This document shows positions 24,901 through 38,300 of a stretch of DNA of 64,000 bases, in pieces. The notes under the pieces were generated by a model, which did no database searches, was not told where the DNA came from, and was given only the letters and a program-made list of their open reading frames with translations. Numbering within the stretch: position 1 is the first letter of the stretch; every line of letters begins with the position of its first letter. Source of the stretch: Euglena gracilis. Lineage: Eukaryota; Euglenida; Euglenophyceae; Euglenales. Where the stretch lies: contig CP154956.1 of the NCBI GenBank assembly GCA_039621445.1, positions 65,116,257-65,180,256 on the forward strand, in the 5' to 3' direction. The translations under genes and the position numbers were made by a program.

Positions 24901-27900
24901 CCCATGTCCGCTCGCTCAAGCTCAGCAACATACATTTGGAATTTCCAACGCCGGACTGTCACAGGGTGTCCGCTCATTCCGGGGTTTGTCGGTTTTGGTT
25001 AGGCCCTACACATGCCAATGTTCAAAAAATATTCTTTTTCCTAACACTGGACCGGAACAACTGGAATCCACAAAAGAAACTTGGGGTTTCAATTTTGAAA
25101 CATTTCAAAAGAAATAAAATGAATGTTGTGGGAAGTCAAATTACATCGGAATGAAGAGAACATTGCCGAATGACGAAGCAGGAATTTTGGGAGGAAGTGC
25201 GCTCAGCTAGAGAGGCAGAACAAAAGCAAGCAAACATGTGATCGGCCCACAATGTTGAAATATTGACATCAAATGCGCTCACAATGTCTGCATCTTGTCC
25301 AGCATCTGCATCTTGTCCAGCATCTACATCTTGTCCAATATCTACATACATTGCATCAGCAACCACTGCGTCTTGTCTGGTGTGTGCATCTTGTCCAATA
25401 TCTGCATCTTGTCAAAATCTTAATTTTGTCCAGTATCTGCATACATTGCATCTTGTCCAGCATCTGCATCTTGTCAAGCATCTGCATCTTGTGCAGCATC
25501 GGCATCTTGTACAGCATCTGGGGGAGCACGCCGTCAGCCAGCCGTCGGCCAGCCGTGTGACTCGCAGGAAAAGGAGGTACCACATCCTTGTGGTGGTGAA
25601 ACTCAATAACCACCCTTCAAGGTCATGTTTATCGTTGTTGGAGGTTATATTTTGAGGTTGCATTTGGGACTTTCTGCATTTTTTTGTCCATTTTGGCAGT
25701 TTTTGGAATTTCTTGACCAATTTCAACCAATTTGGTCCAGTTTGGGTCAATTTCACCTCTCAGAATTTGGAACCGGCACATCAAATTAGGGATTTGCCAT
25801 CCGAAATAAGCTTAACAACATGACCCGACTTCCGTCACGCCGTCGGCCAGCCGTCGGCCAGCCGCGTGCTCCCCCTCTGAATCTTGTACAGCATCTGCAT
25901 CTTGTCCAGCGTTTACATCTTGTACATCTGCATTTTGAACAACATCTACATCTTGTCCAGTGTCAGCAGCTTGTCCAGTGTCTGCATCTTGTCCAGCATC
26001 TGCAACCACTGCAGCCATTGGCTCCCAACCTAGCAAATGACCACAAAAACCCCCAAAAATGCCCACAAAAAGCCCCAAAAAGCAGCCAAAATGACCTAAA
26101 ATGGCTTCAAATAACCTAAAATTGCCCAAAAACGCCAACAATGTCCACAAAAAAATGTGAAAATAATTCTTCAAAATATAGAAAAAAAATGCCAGCATCG
26201 CCCTTGTCCAAAAATTTTCTGAAATATCATCAAAACCTTCAGCTTTGGCCCAAATAACCCATTCGGAGGTGGTTCCTTGGGCAACATGTGTTGCAGGGCC
26301 AGGCATAATGCCAGGAGAAGAGAGGCTGCACAGAGACAAGAATCACACTGGAAATTGCCCCTCAGGGAAAACGAAACTGTTAGGCCAAAAAAACTCAAAA
26401 AAAATTTCAACAATTTTTTTCTCATTTTCGGCCATTTTCGGCCATTTTCGGCCATTTTTACTATAGGTGCTTGATTGCAAGCAAAGAAAACCGGGGGCAT
26501 CAAACATCATTCAGACGCAACACATGAATCTTGCATATGCACATTACAAGGTGGATGCCAAGGGTCTCCTTTGCAGACAAGGGCGGGAAAGGCACACACC
26601 GCAGGGGTGGGCACCCCCTGGCCGGGGCCATCCCCCTCCTCCTCCTCCTCCTCGCTGTCATCAAACAGGCCTGACTTGGGTGGCTTCGCCGCGGGGACGG
26701 TGGCACTGGCGGCAGCCTGGGAAGGGGGGGGATATCCGCCCCATCCGTCACGCATCATCAAACGCGGGGTCAACTGACCAATCGGAGAAAGACATAACAA
26801 AGAGGTGTGAGATTTAAACTGAGCCGAGTTTCACACTAATCCCCCCCAAATAGTTATCCCGGGGGGTATATTATTTGGGCAGCCGAAGTCGGGGGCCGGG
26901 GGGGGATATTATTTGGGGGGGTTGCTATTTCGATTTTGGAAAAATGATTTCTGACATCCTTGGACCATATGGGTCCTTGAGGGGCGGTCCCCAACAGGAA
27001 AAGAACTTCCCGTCCCTTACGGACTGCCCTGGCTCTCAACTTGTGAGAGTTTTTGGATTGTCATCAGAGGAGGGTGTGGTTGTGACCAAATTAAGACTGA
27101 CCATACCAAAAAATAAACACAATACCAAGGATTTAAATATCACAATAGGGCCGGTCCGGGGCTCAAACGACATTGAAACCCAAAAAGTTGAAAAATGTTT
27201 TGATATTTCGGCTAGTTTTGCAGGGTCTAAAGGATCCTAAAATTCAATTCCTTTTTTCCCCTGGTGTCGACGTGTTTTCGTTGCAAAATGTCGAATTTCC
27301 GTCCATTTTTCCCTGAGGATTTTCAGTTGGATGAGTTGGGACAGCAGCATTTTATTCTGAATGTTGTCATGCACCAGGGGGGGGGGAATGCGCTGGACGG
27401 CCCTCGGAAAAAATGCGCAAAAATGCGCAAAAAAAATGCGCAAAAAATGCACTGAGTTTGTGACATTCCTAAGGGAAAAAAGACATAGAAAAATATCCAA
27501 CAGTAAACCCAAAATTAAACCAAAATCACCAAAAAGAGTTGAAATGAAGGCATTTTGGCCAAAAAAATGCATGACCAAGGCGTCACTCTCCGTTCACCAT
27601 AACCAACAATGTCAGCCATGGTGCCCCTTACTTGTGACCAGGGGAGTGGGATTCCCGCCTTGGTTACGTGTCAATGTGGGGTCGCTGAAACCCCTAGTGT
27701 CCTCATCGTCATTGGATGAGTACCCACACCTCATCACCCAAGGGTTTTCTCTTGAGGCGGGTCCCTTGGGTGGAAAAAAAGTGCGAAAATGGGTTCGTTG
27801 GTTACATAAATGGGTCAGTTGAACGTGGGCAAAATTCGGTGAGCATGTGATTTGGGTGGAAAATGTGCAAAAATGGCAAAATGTGCAAAATTGGGCAAAA

Positions 27901-29286
27901 AAATGCGCAAAAAAATGCGCAAAAATGGAAAATGTGCAAAATTGGGCAAAAATGCGCAAAAAACGCGCAAAAAATGGAAAATGTGCAAAAATGGGGGGGA
28001 AATGTGCAAAAAAAAAATGCGCAAAAATGCGCATTTTTGAAAAATTGACAAAAATGCGCAAAAAAAATGCGCAAAAATGCGGAAAAAATGCGCAGCGCAT
28101 TCCCCCCCCCCCCCTGCATGCACCGCCCTGGTTCAATGCCTGAAGAATGGAAATGGAGGGAAGCGCGTTCCAGCTGACGAAAGGCACAGCGGCCACCGTC
28201 TGGGGGCCCGACGACCTGGGCGGCGGAGGGGTCGCGGCCCGGCCGGTCCTCCGCACCGTGGCCCCGGCCCCCGGCGGGCGGTGCGGGCGGCGGAGAGGCG
28301 GCCCGGCAGCGCCGACTGGCGGCGCGGCCGCGAAGGCCACACGAGGCACCGCCACCGCTCCGGTATTGGTGTTGGTGTTGTGTGGACACGGCGACGTTCC
28401 AGGAAGCACACGAGGGACGGGTCAATGCCCGCATCCCCCAGGCACTCCATCAGCTTAAAGACCCCACGGCTGACGACTCTGCAACTCTGACTGCGCCGAA
28501 CGAGCGGTCGACCCCACTCCTATCAGGGGGGTCTCTGGGCCATCCTTGATCTGTCAGTCGAGGCTGGGCAACAGCGGGGGACGGCTGGGATGGAGGAGCG
28601 CTGCCAGCGGCGAGGCTCGCCTACACATGGGCCACGTGGGGGGAGGGAGGGGCGGTCGGTGGCCCAGACCCCCCCCCCCGGGGGGCGGTGGGTCTGGCAA
28701 GGTGGTGCCTCAAGGTGCCGATCCCTCCCAGTCAAGCGTGGTCCGTGATGTGTGAAAAGAAATTCTGTCACAGCACAATAGACCAAAAAATACGCCAAAA
28801 AAATGTGAGAGAAAACTCGCGATTTCTCAGCCAAGAAAGGTCAATCCCAAGAGGGAAAATGTTGCCTGACGTCACCACAGCATCGCCCAGCCACACACAG
28901 CACAAAAAGCATGGAGAAAACCGCAAAAAAAATCGTGAATGATTTTTCCTTTGTGTATTGTCGCTCCCCAGACTATTGCAGCCTGCCAACACAGCACCAC
29001 AGCGTTGTCTGGTGTAGCAAGGAAAAGAAAGCACCTGAGGTTTGGGACTGGCTGGGTCTCCATCCGACTCGGAGTCGCTGTCCGCAAAGAGGCTGGCGCG
29101 GGGCTTGGGTGGGGGTGGGAGGGTGGGCGGGCGGGCAGCCATCTTGGGGTTGGCTTTGGCCGCAACGGCAGCCTGCGGGCAAATCCAAGGAGGCTATGCT
29201 TTCTGGTGAGTGAGTGAGTGCATGGGTGAGTACGTGCGTGCGTGCGTGCGTGAGTGAGTGTGAATAGCGTGTGTGCGTGTGTGTGC

Positions 29287-29328
<42 letters not shown>

Positions 29329-32300
29329 GCGTTTGAGTGTGTGTGTGCGTGTGCGTGTACGCGCGCGTGAGTTGTTGGTGTTTGGTAGTTTGGTTGCGGT
29401 TGGTGTTTGGGAGCGTATGTGTGCGCCAGGGGTTATCTTCAGGACCCCCCCCCCCCGAGGGGTCCCATGGGCAGAATGGAGAAAGGCACCAGCTGGAAAA
29501 AAAGTGCTGCCTGGACTCTAGGGGTCCCTTGGGGTGGGGGGGCTGGGAACTGGACCCGGTATCCAAAAAAAAAGCCTAAAAAACCCAATCCAGCTGAATT
29601 AGCATATTTCATCCAAAATTTGGAGGTGAAAAACTCAAAACGACCTAAAAATGCATTTTTGGCCATTATTGACCCTTTTCAAAAAAATTTGACGCTTTGT
29701 GCTGAGATTTTTTTCGGTCCAGCCCAGCTTTGGGGGGGGGGGGATTCGCGACCCGGATGGAAAGTGCTGGCTGGAAAAAAAATGCTTGGTGGCTGCCCCC
29801 CTCTGGGGGTTAGGTCCTCTCTGGCTTAAGAAAACCTGGTGTGAGCACTTGTGCGGGTGCAAAATAAAGTGCACCATTCATCACCTTCAACCTCTTGCAG
29901 GAAGGAAATGCATGAAAGAGAGGCAAAAAAATGTCATTTTTCTGGGAGGAGGTAATCACAAACCTGGGCAGGTGCTGTGGAGTCTGAAGAGAAGGGGGAC
30001 GATGGCAGTGACATGCAGTCAACATAAAAAATGCGTTTTGGGGTTTGATGTTCAAGGGTGTGGTGAGTTGCTTGATGGAATGTAATTTGGAGCATCCCAC
30101 CGTAGACATTTGAAACCCAAAATTTATGCGGTATGGGACAGAAGAAGATGACGGGTTCAACTTGCTCCCAAATTTGATGATGAATTTGATGAAATTTTCA
30201 ATGTGATGTGGAACCGTAGACCCCCCCGCCCAATGTTTGTGCATATGTACATAAATCCGTTGTGTATTTTTGTGTTAGCTTTCTTTAAAAGGAAGATTTT
30301 CTCTGCAACACCATTCAGCCTCATCCCACCTTTCAGCGGCACACGATTTTGCAGCTGTGTGAAACTTTTGCACAACGGCAGGTGAGGGGACACCACACCT
30401 GTCTTGGCTGCAGCGGAGGAGGTGGCCTTCGGCACGGACAGCAGGGTTGCCCCTGCCGGGGGTGGACCCTGAAACGAAAAAGGGGGTCGACGTTGTGACC
30501 CCCCCCTGGGGGAGCACTTTTCCCCAGGCTCCACCTTTTTGAAAACACACCCACCCACCCACCCACCTACCCACCTACCCACCCACCGGACCCACCCACC
30601 CACCCACCCACCTACCCACCCACCCACCCCAGCCAAAATTTTCGGCCGGGACGAAATCTAACCCATGGCACAACAGCCGGGGAACCAGCCAGGCCTCAAC
30701 AGCTGGGGAAGTGGGGGGGGGGGTCATCCTGGGGCCACACCGGCGTCACTGCGGGTGGAGGCCGCTGAGGGGCACCTGAGAGGGGACGGCAACAAGCCGG
30801 TTCTTCCGGTCGTGCAAAAGATGGGAAGAGGTCAGCGCTTCTGCCGGCAACCATCTGCACTTTCCCACGTTGCAGATGAGGACAATCACAGAATCGCTTA
30901 TCACCACAGAGGGCTGAGAACTTCTCCGTAAACAAAACCAGCAGTTGCCAGTTTTCGAAGCAGGGCGTTGCTTAAAGACCCCCCCTCCCCCCCCCCGGGG
31001 GTCCAGCTCAGAGGCTGGAAAATTTGGGCTGGCTGGAAAAAGGCTGCTGGCTGACTCCCCCCCCCCCCAAAGGGGTCACAGGCTGGAGCTGGCCCGACCT
31101 GGGGTCGAACCGAGTCAAAAAAATCGAAATTGGAAAAAAATCCGAAAAACTGCAAAAAAAAGACTTCTTAACCCCCAAAATGTCCTGGACAGCTTTTCTC
31201 CGACCCAGTTTCGCCCATTTTTGTACCCTGAAAGCGAAACATCCGTTACTGTCCAGCCACCCTTTGGGCAGCTGGAAATAAATAGTTCTCGTTGATGAAT
31301 CCAGGGCTGGAAAAAGGCTGCTGGCTAGCTGAAAATTTGACCACCCCCTGAGGGAGGGGTCAATTTTCTTAAGCAACGCCCTGTTTCAAAGACCCACCAA
31401 ATCACCCACAGCCCCCATTCTCTCCATTGGGAAGGGGGGCACAAAATACCCCCCCCCGCAATTTGGGCTGAACTAACCGGGGGGGGGGGTGCCCAAACCC
31501 CCACCCTCACACGCACACTCGCGCGCATGCATGCGTGTGAGAAACCCCTACAAGAGGGGTGGTAACCAAGCACCCTCTGGTCAGCCATGCCCTTGGGCCC
31601 AGCATCGCCCAGCATTCCCCGGCATTGCCTTTGAAGCCCTTGGAAGTGCACCTGTATCTGCATCCACTCAGATACCTGCATCCAAAACATGCACATCCAC
31701 TCCATCCACTTTTGTCCACTGTTGGTCATTTGCTCCTTTGTGCTACTTTGGGGCTGCTTTTGCCCAGATTCACCCACTTTTGGCAGCCTTTAGTCACTTT
31801 TGCCTTGTGGCTAATGCTACGTGTACTTCTTACTGCTTTTGCTATTTTTTTTTCGACCATTCTATAGGACCAGCCATTGGCCGTTCCTTGTTCTTTGGGC
31901 AAGTACCGGTACCAGTACCTTCATCCACTGCATGTTGACCAGTACCTGCCCAGTGCATCCACTCTGGTACCTTCATTCACTCCAGTACCTACATCCAGTC
32001 TGCTGCACCTTGTCGAGCATCTGCATCCACCCCAGTACCTGTGTCAGCTCAATTCACTCCAATATGCGCATCCCAACATAGCCAAAATGACCAAAAAAAA
32101 CCCAGAAAAGCAACTAAAATGACATAAACGGCTTGAAATGACCTCAAATAGCCCCCAAAAGCCAACAATGCCTACAAAGATTGTAGAAAACTACTCAAAA
32201 TCACTAAAATGGTGCAAACCGACCAAAAATGCCGTATTTTGACCCATTTGTCCAAAACATCACAAAAATTGTCCCAAAAAAAACTGACAAAGTTTGCCAA

Positions 32301-35300
32301 TTCTTGCCAAACTGGCCAAAATTAATCCAAAAATGGCCAAAATGGGTGTAACACGAGAGATTTGTGGGGAATGATTGCTCATTAATCCTCAAAATGGGTT
32401 CAATTCTCAAAAATATGCAAAAAAATGCCAGCACCGCCCAGCATCGCCAAACATCGCCCAGCATCATCAGAGGTGCTTGGTTGTAAAGGTCAACAATATG
32501 CTCAATCAACACAATTGCACATCAACCGACACAACCCATGTACAGATGCATAAATGCCCACCAGGAAAACTTGATACTTTACGGAGAGGAAGACACTTTG
32601 GAGTCCTTTTTTCACACCTCCCCCAGGCTCATTGTAGCTAGTGTCCCCCTATGGTCGGGGTACTCATTGGCGCTAGTGGCCTCTTGCAGTCAAGGTACTT
32701 TGGCGGGGCAAATTGAATACAACAGCGAGAGGCCTAAAAAATCTGAGGGCAACGAGCTGGGGGGGGGGGAGCACAATGACGAGAAAACAATACAACACTT
32801 GATGGCGCAGCTGACTTGGCCTCGGCCTTGTTGGCAGCGGGCGGTGCGATGGCCTGACAAACAGCGAGAGGGGAGGAAGGTCGCGGCACCAACGTTCCTG
32901 CATAATGACACTGGCCATGGGACTTCCTGAGGCTAAGGTGTGCCTGCCATCAAAATAAAAACGAATCAAAGTGCTTACGTTCGAATTTGACATCACAGTG
33001 GCCTGCTGCCGTATGTACGGCCTGGTGTTCTATGATATGTGTGGCCCAGTGTGCTCTCGTCCTAAGGGATGGCAGCACCAGGTGTGCTGTCAAACCTAGA
33101 TGTCTGCCCACCCAGGTGCATTGTCACCTGGGTGTGTCACCCCCAGGTTGACTTCCTGCCTGATGTCGGTTGGTCGTGGGCTGACCAAGACCAGGATGCA
33201 CAAGGAAGATGGGAGGCGGGTGGATGGATATACGGAGCGGACAGAGACCTTGGGGGCACCGGCCTTGGCAGTGCTCGGTGGGGGAACATCCGTGTCTGTT
33301 GCAAAGAGGGCAGGTTTGCACAGCACAATCCTGCGAGCACACACGACGTGCAGCACACATATGTTGGAATATCCCCTTGTCAGAAATAATAAAATCAGCG
33401 CGAAAGCCAGCTGGGTGTAAGAACAACACAATTAACGGTGGCGCCAGCGGCCAGGCACACCCTCCTCGGAGTCGGACTGGAACAGGGATGCCTTCTTGGG
33501 GGGTGGCTTTGGGCCCTTGGCCACGGCCTTCTTTCCCGCCGCTGCAGGTAGGGGTAGACGACGACACGACGGCAGGCACCAAAACTGCTGCCCCCTTTAG
33601 TTAACCCGACAAGTCAATGCAGGAGTGCCCACAGATGCATCCACACGTCCATCGGTTGTGAGAGCAAAAGGATGAATGCAAAGGCACGGACAGAGAAAAG
33701 GAAGGTCGCACCCTGTCGCGGAACACCACCAACACGAAAAAGCAGTTGGGAAAATATGATCTGTCAACATTGTTGACAGAAAGCTGGTCAAATTTTTCTC
33801 ATGTAGCGGCGTCAGGCAGACTTTTCAATTGGACAGAAGTCAACAGAGTGGTATGGAAAGTGCCAGAAAGGGTGAGTGAGGGCACCTGCACAATGTTGTC
33901 TGTGGCTGGGCTTGTGGTGAGGAGGATTGGGGTGGTCCATTGGCCATGGGGACACACGTTTCAGGACAGCCGCTGGAGGCTCATCATCATCGCTGTCAAA
34001 CAATTTGGTCCGCGCCGTCACAGCCTGTCGAGGAACACACACTCAATCACCACCTCCCTCTCTCGCGAATGCGGTCACACAAACAAGCACACAAAAATTC
34101 ACAAAGCAACACATAGACATTTTTCGCACATCAAAAACTTTTTTCCTCAAAAAACACATCATTCGGCCGTTATATCTGTCCTTCAACAGCCCTGTGAATA
34201 AATGAAGAAATTCATGTTCTTGAATAGGAGGAATCGCATATGCAGGGACATTAGGGACGTATTCAAAAGTGGGTGGTCAACGAGACGTGTGGCGTATCAC
34301 ACACTACCAAAATGCCGCGGTCCTCTGCACAGGATTCCAGAGACGGTTTAGGCATCAAAGGTTGTGGCGCACCGAAGCTTTGGTGGTGACGGCAGGCCGA
34401 GCTGGCTCCTGTGGACCGGAGGAAGGAGAGAAGGAAAGAGCAGAAATTCCTTCCTAACACCCAACAAAAAAAGGGGCATTGGACCCGAGATTCAGGAGCG
34501 ACTGAAATGTAAAGTGGGTAAATGCTCCGTGCAGGCGTTCGGGACAGCGTGAAGGCCAGCCACACCTCGTCGTCGTCATCAGCGAACAGTGTCGCCCGCG
34601 CGGGGTCGGCGGAGGGCTTCGGCTTGGGGGGCGGGGCAGCAGCTGCAGCGGTGGGTTGGGGGGCAGGGTCGTCCACCTCGCTGTCGGAGTCCCCGAAGAG
34701 GCTGGCCTTGGCCTTGGCCTTGGCCTTGGGCGGTGGGGCTGGCTGTTTAGGGGCTGCGGTTTGGGGGGCGGCGGGCCCCTTTGGGGAGGCTGCTGAGCTA
34801 GGAGCCTGTGGGCATGTGTATGGGTGTGGGTGTGGGTGTGTGGGTGTGGGTGTGGATGTGGGTGGGTGTGGGTGCATATGTGGGTGCACATGTGGGTGGG
34901 TGGGTGTGGGGCGGGCGTGCAAGTGTGGATGTGTGGGTCGGGTTGGCGCGGGGGGCATTGTCACGGAGATAAACCGCAAACGTTGGGGGGAGGGTGACAA
35001 ACCACAAACCACACCACTGCGGCGGTGGTGGCGGGCTTCGCCGGGGTTGGCTGCGGCGGCGCGTCCGCCGCGTCGTCGGAGTCGCTGTCGGCAAACAGCC
35101 CCGCACGCCGCAACTTTGGGGCGGGGGGCGGAGGGGCGGGGCGGGGCGGCGCCGGCTGGAAGGGGGGGAGAGCCGTGGGCCATGGGGGAGGGATGGCGGG
35201 CCAGAGAGCTGTGGCCCAGTGGGATGAGGGACGGGTCGAGAGGGAGGTTGATGATCTAATGTCATGTCTGGCACTCATGTCACACGTGATACGGGTGGTG

Positions 35301-38300
35301 CCTTTGCTCCACCACACATTGGGAGGACCACTTTCTGCTCTCCCGAGGCCACAAAATGGCAATCACTTGCGAAGAACACAGCCCAGAGGTATTCCAGATG
35401 AAGCGGAGGATAGCTGAGTCAAAAAAAACACAGACATGGCAAACCCAGAATGCAGTCAGGGCGTGTCAATTATCTGCCGGAAGAAAATCAAAGAAACACC
35501 AGCACCAGGCAGAGGGGGGGCGGAACCTCAGCAACGGATTTTGTCTGGTCCTCCTTCACACTCGCCCCCAGACCATCAGGCAAGCCCTGGACAAAAAAAA
35601 ACGGATGCGCTGCTGGCCGGAGACATGCACGCAGCTTGCAAGGCTGTGTCTTTGCCTATGGGGGCCTGCCTCCTCCACCGGGCAGTTCCTGGCATGTGGG
35701 GGAACCCGAGGATGGAATAACAGACCGTGGCAGGCGAGGGAGGCGCTGGGGGAGGCGTGGGGGCCTTGGTGGCCGACGGCGGGGGAGGCGGGGCGGTGGG
35801 CACGGCGGGGCCCTCGTCGTCGTCACTGTCCGAGGGGGCCTCTGCCTGGGCGACAACGACGATGCACTGGTATGACCGCATCGCAACGGCTTTGAAAAGC
35901 AACCAAAAGGTGGCGTTTTCTTTTTTTATACAAAACTGCTGATTCCAGAGATAACGTGCCTTCCCTTGCGGAATGCAATTTGTGGAGCACATGACCAAAT
36001 AATTCCGTGCCGAACATCCACAGACACCAAAAACCAGGGCGGTCCCTCAAGCAAAAGAAAGGCTGCAGTCCCAGTACATCTATGACAAATCCAGAATCAA
36101 GAAGAATTGGTCAAAAATGGTCATATCTTGGCAAAAGACGGATCGACATCAGGGAAAAGAGTGATTTCTGGCGTCCTTGAACCATCGCCAAACCAGCCAA
36201 AACAGCAAAAAACGTGTTTTCTGACCTGTTTAAGCCTTGACCCTCGAGTCCCAGTTTGACCCTTCTTGGTTGGTCGGCCCTTGGGCCTAGGGGCGGTCCA
36301 TAAGGGGTCTGTCCTTTACAGCGGTCCTTTCACAAAAAAATAAAATATGTCCCTTATTTACCACCCTGCCAAAAATTTGACTGACAAATTCCGGCTTCTG
36401 AACCGACCACCTGACGAACGTTCCGCCATTTGCTGTCCTCCCTCGCCTGGACGATGATCCCACCTGCCCCAAAATGTATCATCAGCAAAAGCAGGGGAGG
36501 GGGTGTCCAATATGAATAATTTCTAACTAACCTCAGCCGTAATTTCGCTGTTTACCAAAATAGTGGATAATTGCGAATTTGGCAAAACATTGCTGGCCTG
36601 AAACACGTGAAAATGCTTTTGGACAGGTCAGCTCCAGGCGAGGTAGGCATATGGGACAATGTCCTCCGTGGAACTGTGGAAGGCAGCGCACCGCAAACAT
36701 GGCGAGGGGGCTGCGGGCAAGCCTTCCGGGGCCAGCGGGCGCCGGGGGCGGCGGCGGCGGCGGAGGGGCTGTGGTGGCCCCGGTGGGTGGGGGCGGGGGC
36801 GGGGGTGGTGGGGGTGGAGGAGGGGCCCCGGAAGCCCCGCGCTCCCCGGGCCGGACCCCGGGGAGCACGGGGGTCGCTGGCGGCAGTGAATAGTCCTCAA
36901 CGTCCTCCGTCTCCAGCTCCATTTCATCCTCTGTGTCAGACTCTGAGAAGGCACACAGTTCGGAGCAGTAAGGCCTCGGCAGAGGCAAAAAAACAAGTAC
37001 GTGCACATGCTCGCACATGCATACAGTCATGCTCAAAAAAAACACAACTGAAATTGCACACACCCATAGAGACAACGCTACAGTAGCAGAAGAAGGAAGA
37101 CAGAAAAAAAACGAGGGAAAAAGACACACAAATGCATGCAGACGGGCGCGCGCCCGTCTGGAACGTGCATGCAAACAAATTCACGCATGCACACGCAGAC
37201 AAACAATCAAGAAATGCATTCTATAGCAGACACCTGTCGGCCGCAAGCCAACCCAATCGTCTTCGAAGAACTCCCGGGTTCCGATGAGGAACGGCAGCCG
37301 CCGCCGGCTGTAGGGGTCCGCCGGGGCTGCCACACCCAAGCCCGCCCCGGATTCCTGCAACCCGGGGATGCGATCGCAATACCTTCGAGGCGGACATCAC
37401 AGCCATGGGGGAAGGAGAGGGGAAGAAACCCATTCGCAATGGGAGTGCCACTGAAACATCCCGTCACCGTGTTGGCTTCTTTTTGAGATGGGGGGAGAAG
37501 GGTCCCCCCATGGACCAAAATGCATGGAAACACACACTGCAGGGGTGGGGGATCGCGAAAGGAACACCAAAAAAAGCAAACCCCCTGTGCATCATTTTCA
37601 ATGTCCTAAAAAATCCGGGTTTTCAATCAGAAGTTTATCTTAATTAAATATAATTAAACAATAAATTATGAAACCTGATTTTCTCTTCAGTCTTACGCAT
37701 TTTCACAGATATTCAAAAAAATCACCAAAAAAAATCGGCTAGACGATACACTGCGGCATGAAATGCAAATTGAAAAGGTGCTTCTACCCAACACATGGAC
37801 ATCTGACTGACCTGCAGTGAATTCCTCCTCTAAGACAGATCCCATCCCATCATCCCTCATCATTACCCCCCAGTCCAAACAAAGGAAACGTACAATGCAA
37901 ATCGGACCAATCAACAAGATCCGAGAAAACAGGCGGACATTGCATACCATACCAAAACGCGTGGCCAAATGTGGAAACCACATATGGGAGTTGAAGGGAT
38001 CCAAAGAGGGGAGTATTAGAATATACCGTCTGCTGCTATTAGATTAGACCTTATGCTGCCTTTGTATTTGTTTTTATATTCTATTTTTATATTCTGCAAT
38101 TTTAGGCATCTGTGCAAACAGAAACTCCCCTTCAAGTTTTCCTCCTCCCTCCATTAACTATGAAAAGTCAAGACCTCTGCACAAGTCTCAGCACATGCGA
38201 CCAAATTCGCCACAAAAAACGGCGAAAAATTCGAAACTCTCTGTCCAACTATCAAACATCATGTGCCCGCAACTTTTGTTTTTGATGCCTGTTCTAGCTG

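Larger units (their letters stand above)
23778..26473. mobile_element. 2.7 kb hAT-like element (family G) with exact 8-bp TSD
   Basis: Termini CAAGCACCTATA in inverted orientation, flanked by ATTGCAAG on each side (23770-23777, 26474-26481). It contains a nested family-B copy, an 18-bp minisatellite built on CATCTTGTCCAG (25265-25530 and 25880-26020) and a second nested terminal-inverted-repeat element. No transposase frame is visible. Confidence 0.75.

Noticed and set aside
25265-26020. Regular CATCTTGTCCAG units looked CRISPR-like.
   Set aside because: Units are contiguous without unique spacers, in a eukaryotic mobile element; it is a minisatellite.
27612-28434. Minus-strand open frame of 265 residues rich in Phe/His/Cys/Ala.
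   Set aside because: Most of it is the GCGCAAAAAT tandem repeat; only the right part (about 28170-28350) looks like an exon.
33249-33330. A possible additional LF motif (PALFATDTD) in the WASHC2-like gene.
   Set aside because: The phase of the preceding exon requires the acceptor at 33296, which excludes the LF residues.
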